Positions 21,441-32,213 are shown, counted from the stretch's first letter. The stretch is DNA of 64,000 nt from Protea cynaroides (GCA_028583415.1 CM053270.1:8130342-8194341); one strand, 5' to 3'. Numbers and translations: made by a program. The notes: generated by a model not told the origin, from the sequence alone.

Positions 21441-22269
21441 ACACCAATCAGTGAGTGCACTCTCCATCATTTTTTTGAGAGTCTCTTCAGTTTTTATTCT
21501 TTCCCCTTTGTGGCACCTTGCTGCCCAAATTGTTAGATGATCCATTAATGGAACATTGAAAACAAGGGGATCTTATGCATCTGTGATGGTTGAAGTTCTC
21601 CTCCAAGCTATGGTTTCATTGGCTTTACAATTTTCTATTTATTTAAAGACTCCTTTCTGAGATGGAGATCATACAAAGTTGGGTTCCTTTGATGGATCAT
21701 GCTGAAATTTTCAGCAATCATTTCTTTTGGGACCTACTAACTTCTATATTTACAATTGAATCTGATCACCCCAACTCTCTGCGATTTTACTAGCAAGGAA
21801 TTCTATTGATTATGGGGAGTTTTTCTTTTCCCTCGTGCATTTCGGTAGTAGGGACTGTGGATTTTGTTCTTTGATTTTTTTTTATTTATTTAATCTTATG
21901 TTGGATGCTACTAGAACCATTATTTGTGGTTATTATAATACCTAATGGGATTGGTGGCCTTCTTTCTGTGCTTCTCTGATAAATTACAAGAAGTGTCGAT
22001 CTCTACCCAAGATCTTTTTCTTCCTACTTTAGTAGGACTTTTACATATATTCAGATCTGACCATTGGAATTACAGCAGACTTTGGGAGTTTGTATCTATC
22101 TATTATTGTGATATTTGTCAGGATTCTAGCTCCATCTGAGCTGTTGATTGCCAGATATATTGATTATCGATTTTAGCTTTTCCTGGGTTTTGACTACACT
22201 GTGGTTCTTGGATATTTCTTGATCTCTACTTCTACCTGTTGTGGTATCTTACTTCCTCTTATACAATGA
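21441..22269 (+). other. Copia-B untranslated leader, no gene
   Basis: About 830 bp between primer site and the first gag homology. T-rich, with stops in all frames. Nothing beyond retroelement leader can be supported. Confidence 0.6.
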
Positions 22270-23193
22270 GTGATTCAATGGACTCTGTCCAATGTCAAAA
22301 TCACATCAATTAATTTGGTAGGTTCTTTTGACTGCCTCCTATGGGCTCAGGCTGTGAAGGTATACATCAATGCCAGGGGTAAGGTGGCTTTTTTACTACA
22401 GTTCCTCCTGCGGCTAATGACGCCACATATGCCACATGGATGCGGAGAATAACTCTTTGTTGGTATGGTTGTGGAACAATATGGACTCTTTTATTGCTGC
22501 CAATGTTTTATACCAAAGCCAAAGGAGTCTGGAATGATTTGAAAGAGAGTTATGCTTAGGACACTAATTTGTCTAATGTTTATGATTTATATGAGAAGTT
22601 TTTTAATTGTAAACAAAGAGATAAATCTATTGTTGAATTTTATGGTACCCTTAAAGGTGTTTGGGAGGAATTGAATGTCCATCAACTTCTCTTTAGTCTC
22701 CACCGATCTTGTCACTCTGAAAGCTCAGCATGCAGAATTTCAAGTGGCCATATTTCTGTCAGGACTCGATTTAGTGTTGCAGCCTATCAAGAGCCAAGTG
22801 CCAACTCCTTGCTGGTGATAAAGTCCCTATTATGAATGAAGCCTTCTGCCGTATTCAGTACATTGTCTCTCTTGCCTTCCCCAAATCTGATGTCACTCTG
22901 TCCAAGGACTGTTTTGCCTTCGTTGCTACCCATGGTGGCTGTGGTATGTGGCTATTTTGGTAGAAGCCGTGGTTTTGGTAGTGGGTGAGGCCATGGTATT
23001 AATGGCTGTGGCAATGCTTCTTCCGAGTGAAGCATGCGACAATGTTCTCACTATGGCAGACCCAATCATACCCTTGATACATGTTAGGTCAAACATGCAG
23101 ATCATCATGGGCTCCTCTGTTTGCCAGTACTGTAGTTTCGGATGCTTCACTGGCTATTACACATTCCTTGGATGAAATATTATTAGTTGGAGG
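22270..23193 (+). pseudogene. Copia-B gag remnant
   Basis: Short frames preserve copia gag motifs in order: VKITSINLVGSFDCLLWAQA with VKVYINARGK (22,290-22,385), then LSNVYDLYEKFFNCKQRDKS and FYGTLKGVWEELNV (22,569-22,680). Further right is a Gly-rich segment near 22,930-23,010, typical of the basic Gly-rich part before the zinc knuckle. Many frameshifts and stops make it non-functional. The segment ends at the hAT MITE at 23,194, and what follows on the other side is RNase H, so protease to RT was deleted. Confidence 0.78.
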
Positions 23194-23330
23194 CATAGTT
23201 CCTAGGCGTCCCCTAGGAGACGCCTAGGCGTCCAGGTGTGATTTAAGGGCCTGGGCGCCTTATTGGGCTCTTTGGGCGTCGCCTTGGACACCTTGGGCGC
23301 CCAGAATGCCTAGGTGGTCGTCTTGGGTCC

Positions 23331-23409
<79 letters not shown>

Positions 23410-24098
23410 CCTTTGATTTCTAAATTCGCTTCTCAAGATTTATTAGGCTAGACAAGAACAACATTTATTAAACAATGCTTATTTATGACTAATATCATTT
23501 ATTTATATTTCATTTACTTAAGATATTATTCATATATAAGCAAATACCCCCTATTTGAATCCAATATTAATAGACTAAAATTCAAATTCCAGAAGGATAA
23601 AAAGTCAACCCTCCAGTTCAAGAACAAAAACCGTGTTTTTGGGTGCGGGGGCTATTTTCAACTTCCAAATGCTAGGTTTTTTCCAAATATAAAAATTCCG
23701 TAAATCTTTTTATAGTAAAGCATTACTAAAAGCCAAGAACGTACCAAAATAATCTCTTGCTTTGATGCCCAAAAAATAATTTACATTCAGTCGACTTTAA
23801 ACAGCAGCATTCGCATACTCCGAACAAGGTTTGACTGGAGTGTAACTCCTTCATTATAACTCAGATTCAAGCAATCTCAGATTTATTGGAAAGCTGATTA
23901 TGCTAGCTTTGCAACGAATTAGAGATTGCTTGAATCCGAACTATGTTAAAGGAGTTACGCTCTTGTCAAATTTGTTAGAAGTAAGCAAATGTTAGTCATA
24001 AATACGTGTTGCCTACTTCACTCAATTATTTGTTTCCTTGTTGGGTTTCTCATATTAATTAAGCTATGTCTTAAATGTTGATTATTTATGTAGAATGC

Positions 24099-24173
<75 letters not shown>

Positions 24174-24301
24174 ATTAGTATAGCATTAATATTTTAAAAA
24201 TAAAAAAAATACAGTGGGAACGCCTTGGTCTCTTAGGCAACGCATAGGCCCCCAGGATGGCCCTAAAAGCCTTGGATCGCCTTGTCGCCTTGACAACTAT
24301 G
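23194..24301. mobile_element. 1,108-bp hAT MITE
   Basis: Starts CATAGTTCCTAGGCGTC, ends TCGCCTTGACAACTATG, with perfect 8-bp TSDs GTTGGAGG at 23,186-23,193 and 24,302-24,309. It contains two long (TA)n tracts (about 23,333-23,390 and 24,100-24,170) and a poly(T) run. Its central core is shared with the elements at 16,578 (inverted) and 26,983 (same orientation). No coding sequence. Confidence 0.93.
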
Positions 24302-24309
24302 GTTGGAGG

Positions 24310-24665
24310 GGTAAGAAGCAAACAACTGTGGCTCGGTCTAGTGTTGAAGTTGAATATTGTGCTATGGTTCATACTGTAGCTGATTGATGTGGGTGAAGTC
24401 TCTTCTTGATGAGCTTGGTTTTCCTATTACTCAGCCTATTCCTATGTACTGTGATAATCAGGTAGCTATTCACGTTGCTAGTAATCCTGTTTTTCATGAG
24501 CATACCTAGCACATCGATTCGACTGGCATTGTTCGTGATGCGATGATGTGAAAGCTAATTTTTACACCATGTGCAATCTACTTTTCAGCTTGGTGATATG
24601 TTGATAAAGGCATTGTTCAAAGCTCAATTTCTTCAAGGGTGTTCCAAGCTAGAACTTGGTGATAT
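24310..24665 (+). pseudogene. Copia-B RNase H remnant
   Basis: Just after the MITE, one frame reads KKQTTVARSSVEVEYCAMVH, then LLDELGFPITQPIPMYCDNQ and VAIHVASNPVFHEHT, the C-terminal half of copia RNase H. It has several in-frame stops. It ends with a KLELGD segment as in other copia 3' ends. Confidence 0.82.
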
Positions 24666-24859
24666 TTGAAGTGTTAATGTTGCTATTGGAGAACAATTCA
24701 ACTAGATCTCCTAAACCTAACTCTAACTTTGACTTTGAAGACGAAGATGACTCTGATGAACTAAACTTGGACTCTGAAGATGAAGATCAGATTGACTCGG
24801 GTGGTTCGGATTCTCTTGGCAGCTCATCAAAGAAGTGTCGCTTGGTGACGATTGTCTAG
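24656..24859 (+). other. Acidic, Ser/Asp-rich frame before the Copia-B 3' LTR
   Basis: A 67-codon frame contains NFDFEDEDDSDELNLDSEDE and GGSDSLGSSSKK. It lies between the end of RNase H and the 3' LTR, where copia elements normally have only a short tail and polypurine tract. The composition is like acidic disordered regions of nuclear proteins. It may be captured host sequence, or chance coding of a GA-rich tract. No family is recognised. Confidence 0.35.
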
Positions 24860-24865
24860 TTGGGA

Positions 24866-25199
24866 TGTTTAGTAGGGTTTCTGTAAGTTAAGTTGGCTAC
24901 CCTTGTTTTGGTCGACTTTTTTTTTTTTTTTTTTTTTTTGGATAGGGAGGGTGATCGACTTTTACTTTTGCTCTCCTCATTCTCTTATGTTTCCTAGTCT
25001 CTTGATGTTGGTCTTTGACTTTATTCTATTAATATACTACTACCGTAAGGGGGAGAGGATCAATTCATTGGCGAGCATTCTATCTCTCCCCCTTTACTCG
25101 GTTTCTCCTTTCTTCTTTCTCTTTCAGTTCTCTCTCTCTTCTTTTTTCTCCTTCTATCTTCTTAGTGCATGGACTGATTGTTGTTTTGGTATTGTCACA
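24866..25199 (+). repeat. Copia-B 3' LTR
   Basis: 334 bp from TGTTTAGTAGGG to TTGTCACA, matching the split 5' LTR. A poly(T) run at about 24,918-24,940 and a partial duplication of GATCGACTTTTACTTT lengthen it relative to the 5' copy. Confidence 0.88.
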
Positions 25200-25599
25200 T
25201 GTATGATAGAATATAAATAACAAACTGGAGAGATCTCTAGATCTCTTTCACATTGAATATCTTTTTTTTTTCCCTCTTCTTATTCCACTTCTTTTTATTC
25301 ACTAAAATACACCAATTCGCTTTAGTAAGCCAAATTATTTGTTAATGTGTATTGATTTTGAAGTTTGTGGAAGAACTTGCTGCTAGTGCAGCTTGTAAGC
25401 TTGACTACCAAGAATAAGCTCTGGGCCATTAGGCTCTACAAATACACCGTGGTATTTTGACTAAATATTTGTCTGCTAACTGGAATCCAAACTAAATTTC
25501 CCCTTTCACTTTTACACCCAATTTAGCTTTTCACTCTTTATAAGGTTCTTCACAGCGTTGGCAGAATTCTTATGTATGGTCATCCTTTCTTTTCTGCAG
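25200..25599 (+). other. TBC gene intron, right end
   Basis: Sequence between Copia-B and the first visible TBC exon. It ends with a pyrimidine tract and acceptor TTTCTTTTCTGCAG. No recognised repeat and no other exon was found. Confidence 0.6.
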
Positions 25600-26007
25600 A
25601 TGATGTGGGCTGCTGACTTTGATGAATCTGTGGCTCGTGAATTAGAGGAGAATTGTCTTGAGTCATTGGTATTAAAGATTCCAAGAAATTTAGGTGCTGA
25701 AACCGGAGAAGAAAGTGCTGGGAATGGTAATGGAAATTCAAAGGGTGGCTCACGGTTGAAGGATGAGAATGTACAACACTCCATGTCTGATAACTTTGAA
25801 ATAAAGTCCCCATCAAGTCGTCCTCCTTTTTGTGGCTTGACAGGGAACTTTTGGTCTCGAAATGACCGCATGCATCATACGGACACTGGAATGACATCAA
25901 CGAAGAACGGGGACGATGAATTAGCTGTATTCTGTGTGGCTACAATCCTCATAATCAACCGCCAAAAAGTAATTAAAGAAGCTCATTCAATTGATGATTT
26001 GATAAAG
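25600..26007 (+). CDS. RabGAP/TBC domain protein, internal exon (136 codons)
   Basis: The exon starts after TTTCTGCAG and ends before GTATTC, both phase 0, with no stop in 408 bp. It encodes MMWAADFDESVARELEENCL, an acidic/Ser-rich variable stretch, CGLTGNFWSRNDRMHH and ELAVFCVATILIINRQKVI, then SIDDLIK. From memory of the family this matches the C-terminal part of plant GYP7/TBC1D15-like Rab GTPase-activating proteins, which stimulate GTP hydrolysis by Rabs in membrane traffic. The FCVA.ILI..RQK segment is the end of the TBC domain. The Arg- and Gln-finger motifs lie in upstream exons, which must be left of the window. Methionine at 25,600 is internal, not a start. Confidence 0.85.
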
Positions 26008-26982
26008 GTATTCTCTTATCCCTTATTCACATCCTATTCCTTCGTGTAGTATGGACGTGGATGTCATATGCATGTACCTGACAGTGAAGTTATTAATGCC
26101 CTCTTGTTTCGGGCATAACATAGAAGTCACATTGATCATATGGTCCCAACTAACTGATCAATGGGGTTTTTCGTCCTGAGTCTATACGTTATTACTTCCA
26201 TTCTTGTAGCTGTATGGTAGTTATTTTATTTTCTGGATATTGATGGTAAAATTTTGCTAAATCTTGTCTTTGACATGACCCAAAAATCACTCCAACTAGA
26301 TGATCAATTGTTTGATTGGAATTTTTTTTTTTTATGGGGGGGGGGGGGGGGGGGGGAGAGGGGGGGTTTTTTTTTGGGGGGGAGGGGGGGGGGGGGGATT
26401 CTGGGATCTTATTGACTTTATTTTTTTTGGTTGGCTACTAAGCATTGATAACATTTTTCACCATTGAGCCCCTACTTGATTCATGTATTACATTCATGCA
26501 TATAATTTTTTGGGAAAAACCAATAAATCTGGTCCTTCTTGAATTCAAAAATGCAGAAAAATTGATGCGGATCAAAGAAAGAGTGCAAGTGATGGGCTCA
26601 ATTAAGGATTAGTGGAAGAACATTCTAATTTGTGGGGCAATATGACTAGATATGAATCTAAATCTAACGGACAGAATTTCATATGGAAAATATAAGGTTT
26701 TAACAACTGATTTCCAGATTTTAAATAAGTATAAAGTGACAAGTATATGAATTTAATGAGGTTGGATGGAGGAGAGGAAAAGAGGTGTCGATGGATGTTA
26801 CAGAGATAAAGAAGGGATTTTAGATCTAAGATTAACTTGCGATGGAGGATGATAAAAATGAAATTAATTCTGTAGACCTGTCCCAATAAAGAAAGAGAAT
26901 AGTTGGGAGGTAAAGAAGAGGAAAAACTAACTGTAGGACGGTAGGAGGGGCAGAATGAAATTGATGAAAGGGAGAGAAGGAA
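26008..26982 (+). other. TBC intron, left part
   Basis: Intronic. It includes a G-homopolymer-rich tract at 26,336-26,397. No coding homology. The long minus-strand frame at 26,602-27,042 has no recognisable motif and crosses a transposon boundary. Confidence 0.6.
26336..26397. repeat. G-rich low-complexity tract
   Basis: About 62 bp almost wholly G on the + strand, broken only by single A residues and a run of nine T. It could form G-quadruplexes and is also the kind of site where assembly or polishing errors occur. Confidence 0.85.
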
Positions 26983-27742
26983 CATGGTTCTAGAACTCGG
27001 TTGAAACCACTGGTTTGACTGACTTTGTCTCAGTTTCGACATTCACTGAGATGTGGTACTAAAATTTGCAGAATCTCGGTCGGTTTTCACCTGTCTAGAT
27101 TAGGTTTTGACTGGTACTGGTTCAAAACCTTTATATAAAATCTATAGTTTTGATAAAAAAACCTCTCTGTTTTGACAGGTTTTGACTGGGAGGGAAAGTT
27201 TCAAAGCCTGGTTTTGACCTTAGAAGTCAAAGTAGTACAAACCTTGGAACAATACACATGAGCAACACTTATTTATGCATAATATCATTTAAGTAAATGA
27301 AAACATTTACTTAAGATATTTTTCATAAAGAAGAAAACACCCCACATTTGAATCCAATAAAATAGTCTAAAATTCAAATTCCCAATGGATAAATAGTCAA
27401 CTGTCGAGTTCAAGAACAAAAATCGTACTTCTTATTGCGGGGGTGATTTTCAACTTTCAAGTGCTAGGGTTTTTCTCTAATTTTAAAATTTCATAAATCT
27501 TATTGTAGTAAAATATCAGAAAAAACTAAAAGTGCGCTAAAATAATCTTTTGTTTTGATGTTCAAAAGTTTATTTCTATTTAGACAACTTTAAACAGTAT
27601 TTGTGTATCCAAGCAAAGTTTGGCTAGAGTGTATCTCCTTCAATATAACTCGGATCCAAGCAGACTCGGATTTTTTGCAAAGCTAGCTTAATCATTTTCC
27701 TGATCTTGATGAACCGGCCTCGAAACCGAGTTCTCGAACCTG
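26983..27742. mobile_element. 760-bp hAT MITE (CATGGTTCTAGAACTCGG termini)
   Basis: Begins CATGGTTCTAGAACTCGG and ends CCGAGTTCTCGAACCTG, imperfect inverted repeats, with perfect 8-bp TSDs AGAAGGAA at 26,975-26,982 and 27,743-27,750. The middle (about 27,250-27,705) matches the core of the CATAGTTGTCAAGGCG elements, including TTTACTTAAGATATT and the GCAAAGCTAGCTTAATCA segment. Its termini belong to a different family. It lies in the TBC intron. Confidence 0.92.
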
Positions 27743-27950
27743 AGAAGGAAGCAAAGAAGAAGTACAAGCCGTTGGGGGTGAGGAAGAGGCGAAGATAGAA
27801 GGGACAGAAAAATATTTTTATCAAGGTAACCATTCAAACTCCATTCCAAAAATCAAAATCATGTATCGTGGGGATGGTTACACATATATAAAAAAGAGTA
27901 CAAACTCCTTGATTAACTCAACTATTAAGACTTTCCTAACTCCTCTTTTT

Positions 27951-28119
27951 AAGGGCGTACCCAGTGCACAATGCTCCCACCACTGCTGGGTCGGGGGAGG
28001 GGCAAATATTTGCAGCCTTAATCCCCACTTTGCGGAGAAGTTGTTTCCTGATTCGGACATGCGACCACGGGGTCGAAATGGAGCAACCTTACCATTGCAC
28101 CGAGGCCTGCACTCCCTTT
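27951..28119 (+). mobile_element. Au-SINE
   Basis: The segment AGGGCGTACCCAGTGCACAA, the CTGGGTCGGGGAGGGGCAAA stretch and TGGAGCAACCTTACCATTGC are the diagnostic order of the plant Au family of tRNA-derived SINEs. Length of about 170 bp and the final CTCCCTTT (Au elements end in T) agree. Such elements use LINE enzymes for retroposition. It sits in the TBC intron in the gene's sense direction. A TSD was not found. Confidence 0.85.
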
Positions 28120-28172
28120 CCTAATTATAACTTCTTAAACTAACCCAAAAAATAACTTTTAGGCATAAGATA

Positions 28173-28214
28173 TGTAACAATGTAGAAGGTGAATAGTGGC
28201 CAGAAGAGAGAACC

Positions 28215-28248
<34 letters not shown>

Positions 28249-29560
28249 AGACAACTATGAATTGATGTTCTCCCCCTCACCTCTAACTTTATTTATAGGC
28301 ATAATTTACTCAACAAAGGGAGTCGTGGTGCAAGGCTATGGCTTAGCAAGTAATTAGACCTTAGCCATACAATAAGATCTTTTAACAACCAGTCCCAGCA
28401 GTAGGAAGTCGATGAACAACAACTGTAATTAAAAGGAACTCTTCTTACAGCCGGGTTATTAGAGAACCCTTTGGAATTAGAAACTAGGAGCCAGAATTGG
28501 AAACTTATCTGATCTCTGAATCTGGCCGATGGATGCTCAAGGAATTCCTGACAATTGGAGCCTTATATGGTTGAAGAACAATATCCCAATATGAAGTGGA
28601 TCAGTTGGAGGAGTATGAACTTATGTGATCTTCAAGTTTCTGCAGAGAGAGGTTCTAAAGCAGGAATCACAAGCTCTATATGCTGCTGTATTGGATTGTA
28701 AGTTTAATGGCTGACTCCCCCAGTAGTGTAGTAGCTGTAGTGATGATTCAGGATTGAAATAGAGATGACCCCAACAGATATCGACTTCTGTTCCTGAAGG
28801 TCTCAGCAGGAGGAACAGCCTCTTGGTTATAGAATTTGATGGAAAGCAAGAGTGAGAAAGCAGAAGGTTGAAGAGGGGTGGGAGGGGGAGAGCAAGGCTG
28901 AGTCTCACAGCCTTGGAATCCCTATTCTAGTTAGGAACAGACTCATTTCTTTTCCAAAACATAAGGTTGCTTCTCCCTTGCATTGATATTTATAGCCAAA
29001 GGCTTGGGTACAAAATTAGAAGATAAGATTAGTCCAACTTGGTAACCCAATCTTCCCTCTTTGGAAACTATACAAATGAGTACTAGCCTAAGCTAAGCAA
29101 ACTTTCTAAAACTGAAAATAGAAACAACCAAAAATAGAGAGTAAATAACTTGGGCAGTACTTCAAGGAATCTTCTAGAAGAACAAGAGCTGGAAAAAATA
29201 TTCCTCACAAAAGGAGGCTTGCGGCAGTGGCTTGTGGGGCCATGTGGGGCCCATCGGCATGCAGCCCACAGGCTGGTAGCCTTAGTCCATGTAGCTGGAA
29301 CTTGGACTGCAAGGCTCACCTCCCATGCGTTACTGTTCACGTGAACAGTAACATGTGAACACAAAAAGGTTTTCAGCCATTAAACTGCATCAAGTCGCCA
29401 TTTTAGAATCCTTAGCAGATAATGAAACTACAGAAAGGTAAATCCTACTCTAATTAAAACTGCAAACCTATCCTAGAGTTACAATAGGATTAGGACTCCT
29501 AGTTACAATATGAATAGGATTCCTAATAATAATAGGAAACTAAATAAGTAAACCATAACA
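28173..29560 (-). repeat. Probable 3' LTR of a truncated copia element in the TBC intron
   Basis: The right edge is set by a minus-strand polypurine tract (CCAGGGGGAG at 29,561-29,570) followed by TGTTATGG. The left edge is a guess at TGTAACAATG (28,173), which pairs with the right end. A minus-strand CTATAAATAAAG motif near 28,290 and a (GA)n run at 28,217-28,247 lie inside. A second TATA-like site near 28,990 means two LTR fragments may be merged here. No second copy is in the window for checking. Confidence 0.45.
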
Positions 29561-30040
29561 CTCCCCCTGGAGCTTGAGCATAAATATCACCAAGACCCAG
29601 CGTGGAACCATCTTGAAGAAATAAAACATTGAACAACGCTTTTGTGAACATATCACTAAGTTGAGAACTGGAACTGGTGAATGGAGTAGATATCACTTTA
29701 TGCATAACAGTATCATAGACAAAATGATAGTCAACTTCTATATGCTTGGTACGTTCCTTGAACATTGGGTTGCTAGCAATGTGAATGACGGTCTGATTAT
29801 CACAGTACGTATGAATAAGCTGTGTATTCGGAAAGGCAAGTTCAATAAGAATATTTTTCACCCACAATAATTCTACAGTAATATGAGCCATAGCACGATA
29901 CTCAACCTCGGCACTAGATTGAGCAATTGTAGTCTGCTTCTTGCTGCGCTATGTAATAAGATTGCTGCCAAGAAAGGTATAGTAACCAATAGTAGACCGA
30001 CGGTCATCATCAGGACCAGCCCAATCAGCCTCAGAATCAC
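29561..30040 (-). pseudogene. Truncated copia RNase H in TBC intron
   Basis: The minus-strand frame reads AHITVELLWVKNILIELAFP, TYCDNQTVIHIASNPMFKER and TKHIEVDYHFVYDTV, ending near the polypurine tract. Upstream, QTTIAQSSAEVEY-like and WAGPDDD-like remnants run to about 30,040, where homology stops. Everything 5' of RNase H is missing. The orientation is antisense to the TBC gene. Confidence 0.82.
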
Positions 30041-30335
30041 ATCTATTTATAATTGCAATTACTTACTCCAAGAATCCTAAACTGACTTGGAAAACTAATT
30101 AATAAAAAAACAAACTTAAAAAAGTGCTGACACAAGGGCTTTTGGCTGGTCCTGTTTCATCTGGGACTTTGAAACAGGACCAGCCTAATCAGCATCTATA
30201 TATAAATTGCAAATACTTACTCTAAGAATCATAAACTGACTTGGAAAACCAATTCATAAAAAATAAAAAATAAAAGCTTAAAGAAGTGCTGACACAAGGC
30301 CTTTTGGCTGGTCCTGTTTTATCTGGGACTTTGAA
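30011..30335. repeat. Tandem duplication of about 162 bp
   Basis: Copy 1 (30,011-30,174) and copy 2 (30,175-30,335) both start CAGGACCAGCC(C/T)AATCAGC and share AAACTGACTTGGAAAAC and GTGCTGACACAAGG. The unit takes in the broken end of the copia RNase H, so duplication followed that insertion. Confidence 0.85.
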
Positions 30336-30974
30336 CTAACTACATTATCAGCTCAGAGAAAAGACTCTGCTAAAACTCCTATATATTCTGGGACTTCTAC
30401 TAACCCTTAAAATAAGAAAATAAACTGTCTGAAAAATGACGAATGACTTCTCTAACCCACTTTTAGGTCTTTTCTTCTTATTCCTGGTAGGCACTGCATC
30501 ACTTAATCGTCTGAATTTTATATTATCCTGGGAATTTTTTTTTATGATAATCAACATTTCATTGGAGAGAGAAAGGGGGATGTGCGGGGAAGGTTCCCAG
30601 GATCAACCCATAATGAAAGAACAGCCGACAAAAGGCAGAATAGAAATAAATAAAAGACTGGAGAAACTAACAGTGCTACCATCCCTAACACAACTACTTG
30701 ATCAGACAATTCCTTGCTTTGCCAAGTCATCAGGACATTTGTAGACTGTGGCATCCATTGGAATGAGATAATTCCCTTGGGATGCAATATGTGTGTTATC
30801 CTTTGAATTTTGTACCCTCCATGTGCTGTTGTGATTAACTAGCAAGTGACTAATATTATTTAGACACCTATAAGCTAATGTTATACATGTAAATGTATTT
30901 TATGTTCTTGCATTTAAGCTACAGTTTGTATTTGGAAAAACTGTATTCAGTTATTCTTATTCAATAACATGCAG
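30336..30974 (+). other. TBC intron, right part
   Basis: No repeat family or coding motif recognised. Ends in acceptor AACATGCAG before the 30,975 exon. Confidence 0.6.
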
Positions 30975-31058
30975 ATGTTTAATGATAAGATGCTGAAGAT
31001 CAATGTTAAGAGATGCGTACGTACGGCTGTCAAACTTCGGAAGAAGTACTTGTACAAG
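30975..31058 (+). CDS. RabGAP/TBC domain protein, 28-codon exon
   Basis: Between acceptor ATGCAG and donor AAG|GTGCCT, phase 0 on both sides, reading MFNDKMLKINVKRCVRTAVK and LRKKYLYK. It continues exactly from SIDDLIK of the previous exon and matches the basic C-terminal tail after the TBC domain in the plant GYP7-like family. The intron before it is 4,967 bp, enlarged by transposons. Confidence 0.87.
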
Positions 31059-31454
31059 GTGCCTGAATCTATTGCTTTGGCTTCCTTGTCATGTTTAATT
31101 GAATACCTTTTTGTTCTGAACCATACAGATTGGCAATGACGCCCACCCCCCCCCCCCTTCTATTTTTTCCTCCCTGTTAAATCCTTTCATTCTATTTGAT
31201 GCTTCCAATTAATTTTGAGTTTTTCTTTACACCATTTCATGACCTTTTATAGAGAAGTAACGATACATGATGTTCCATTTGAGATCTCTGTGACCAATAT
31301 CCCCTCTGGAAATTATTATATTGTACAAAAGGATCTCTCTGAATGAAAAAAAGGCGTAAAAAGTAAAAGTAAAATAAGATAAAAAATAGAATTAAAAAAA
31401 ATCAAACAATTATGTGAACCATTGGTTGATCAACTCTACTACTGTTTTTATGCT

Positions 31455-31615
31455 TCCAGTCCCAAGCCCAGATAAAGGAGGGTTGGTGCATCAGATCAGC
31501 AGCCACCATTTTAAGAACTTTAGCCAAACCTTTTGGCATGGATCCTAGAGCGAAAGAGGATGCATGTAGCCAACTGCAATTAGTTGGGATAAGGCTGAGT
31601 TGTGTGGAGCAACCA
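31455..31615 (+). repeat. SINE-like fragment
   Basis: Contains GCCCAGATAAAGGAGGGTTG and, 3', TTAGTTGGGATAAGGCTGAG, sequences that recall a widespread plant short dispersed repeat whose 3' end is followed by TTG repeats. The family name is not certain, and neither an internal RNA polymerase III promoter nor a TSD was verified. It lies in the last TBC intron. Confidence 0.4.
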
Positions 31616-32213
31616 TATGTTGATCTATGTTTTTGTTTCTTTGTTTTAGTTATTGATTAAAATAATAAATAAAACTCATGGATTGTGCACTGTGTTTCAT
31701 CCACACTTAAAATCTCTTTATTTCCTTGCTCAAATAACAGTCATTGCATCACTAAAATCTCTCTCTAATAAGAGCATGATAACAAGCAAAACAATCTCCT
31801 TCACCCCCTGTGCAAGTGGGAAGGTTAAATTAGTTATTCCTATCCAAAGTATATATTTTGTTTTGTTATTTTTTTCTTTCTAAATATAGTGCCTGTTTCT
31901 TTTTTATTATAAGTAGTTTCATGTGCATTGCCATGGGGTTGATGCTAGCACTTTATGTTCATAAGTCGGTGTCAGAGACATTGTTGTGTAGGCTATTGGC
32001 TAGAAGATTGTAGCAACAGGTTACTAGATTCTTCAATGATTTTTAAAAATGTTCGTTATTTGGTTTGGGCAACTTTTGGGCCTGGGCAAATTGTCTTGTC
32101 AGTTGGATGACCCAATGGATGAGCATTGAGCACAGAGATGTTCTGCGACCATTATATATTTCTAGAGAATACTGGTTGAAACTTTACTTTTTCTTCTTTT
32201 TTTGTTCCCTCAG

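Larger units (their letters stand above)
403..25199 (+). mobile_element. Copia-B: degenerate Ty1/copia element, outermost host of the nest
   Basis: The 5' LTR (403-413 continued at 21,165-21,428) and 3' LTR (24,866-25,199) share the start TGTTTAGTAG and the end TTGTCACA. A primer site TGGTATCAGAGT follows the 5' LTR at 21,429. Only a gag remnant and an RNase H remnant survive; protease, integrase and most of the reverse transcriptase are missing, so the body is internally deleted. Copia-A sits inside its 5' LTR, 11 bp from the start, and a hAT MITE lies between gag and RNase H. The outer flanks (GCTAA and TGTAT) do not form a TSD. The element lies in the presumed intron of the TBC gene. Confidence 0.8.

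Noticed and set aside
25600..25602. ATG at the exon start as the translation start of the TBC protein
   Set aside because: It directly follows a splice acceptor and corresponds to an internal position of the protein family.
26602..27042. 146-codon minus-strand frame
   Set aside because: It crosses the left end and TSD of the hAT MITE at 26,983 and has no recognisable motif.
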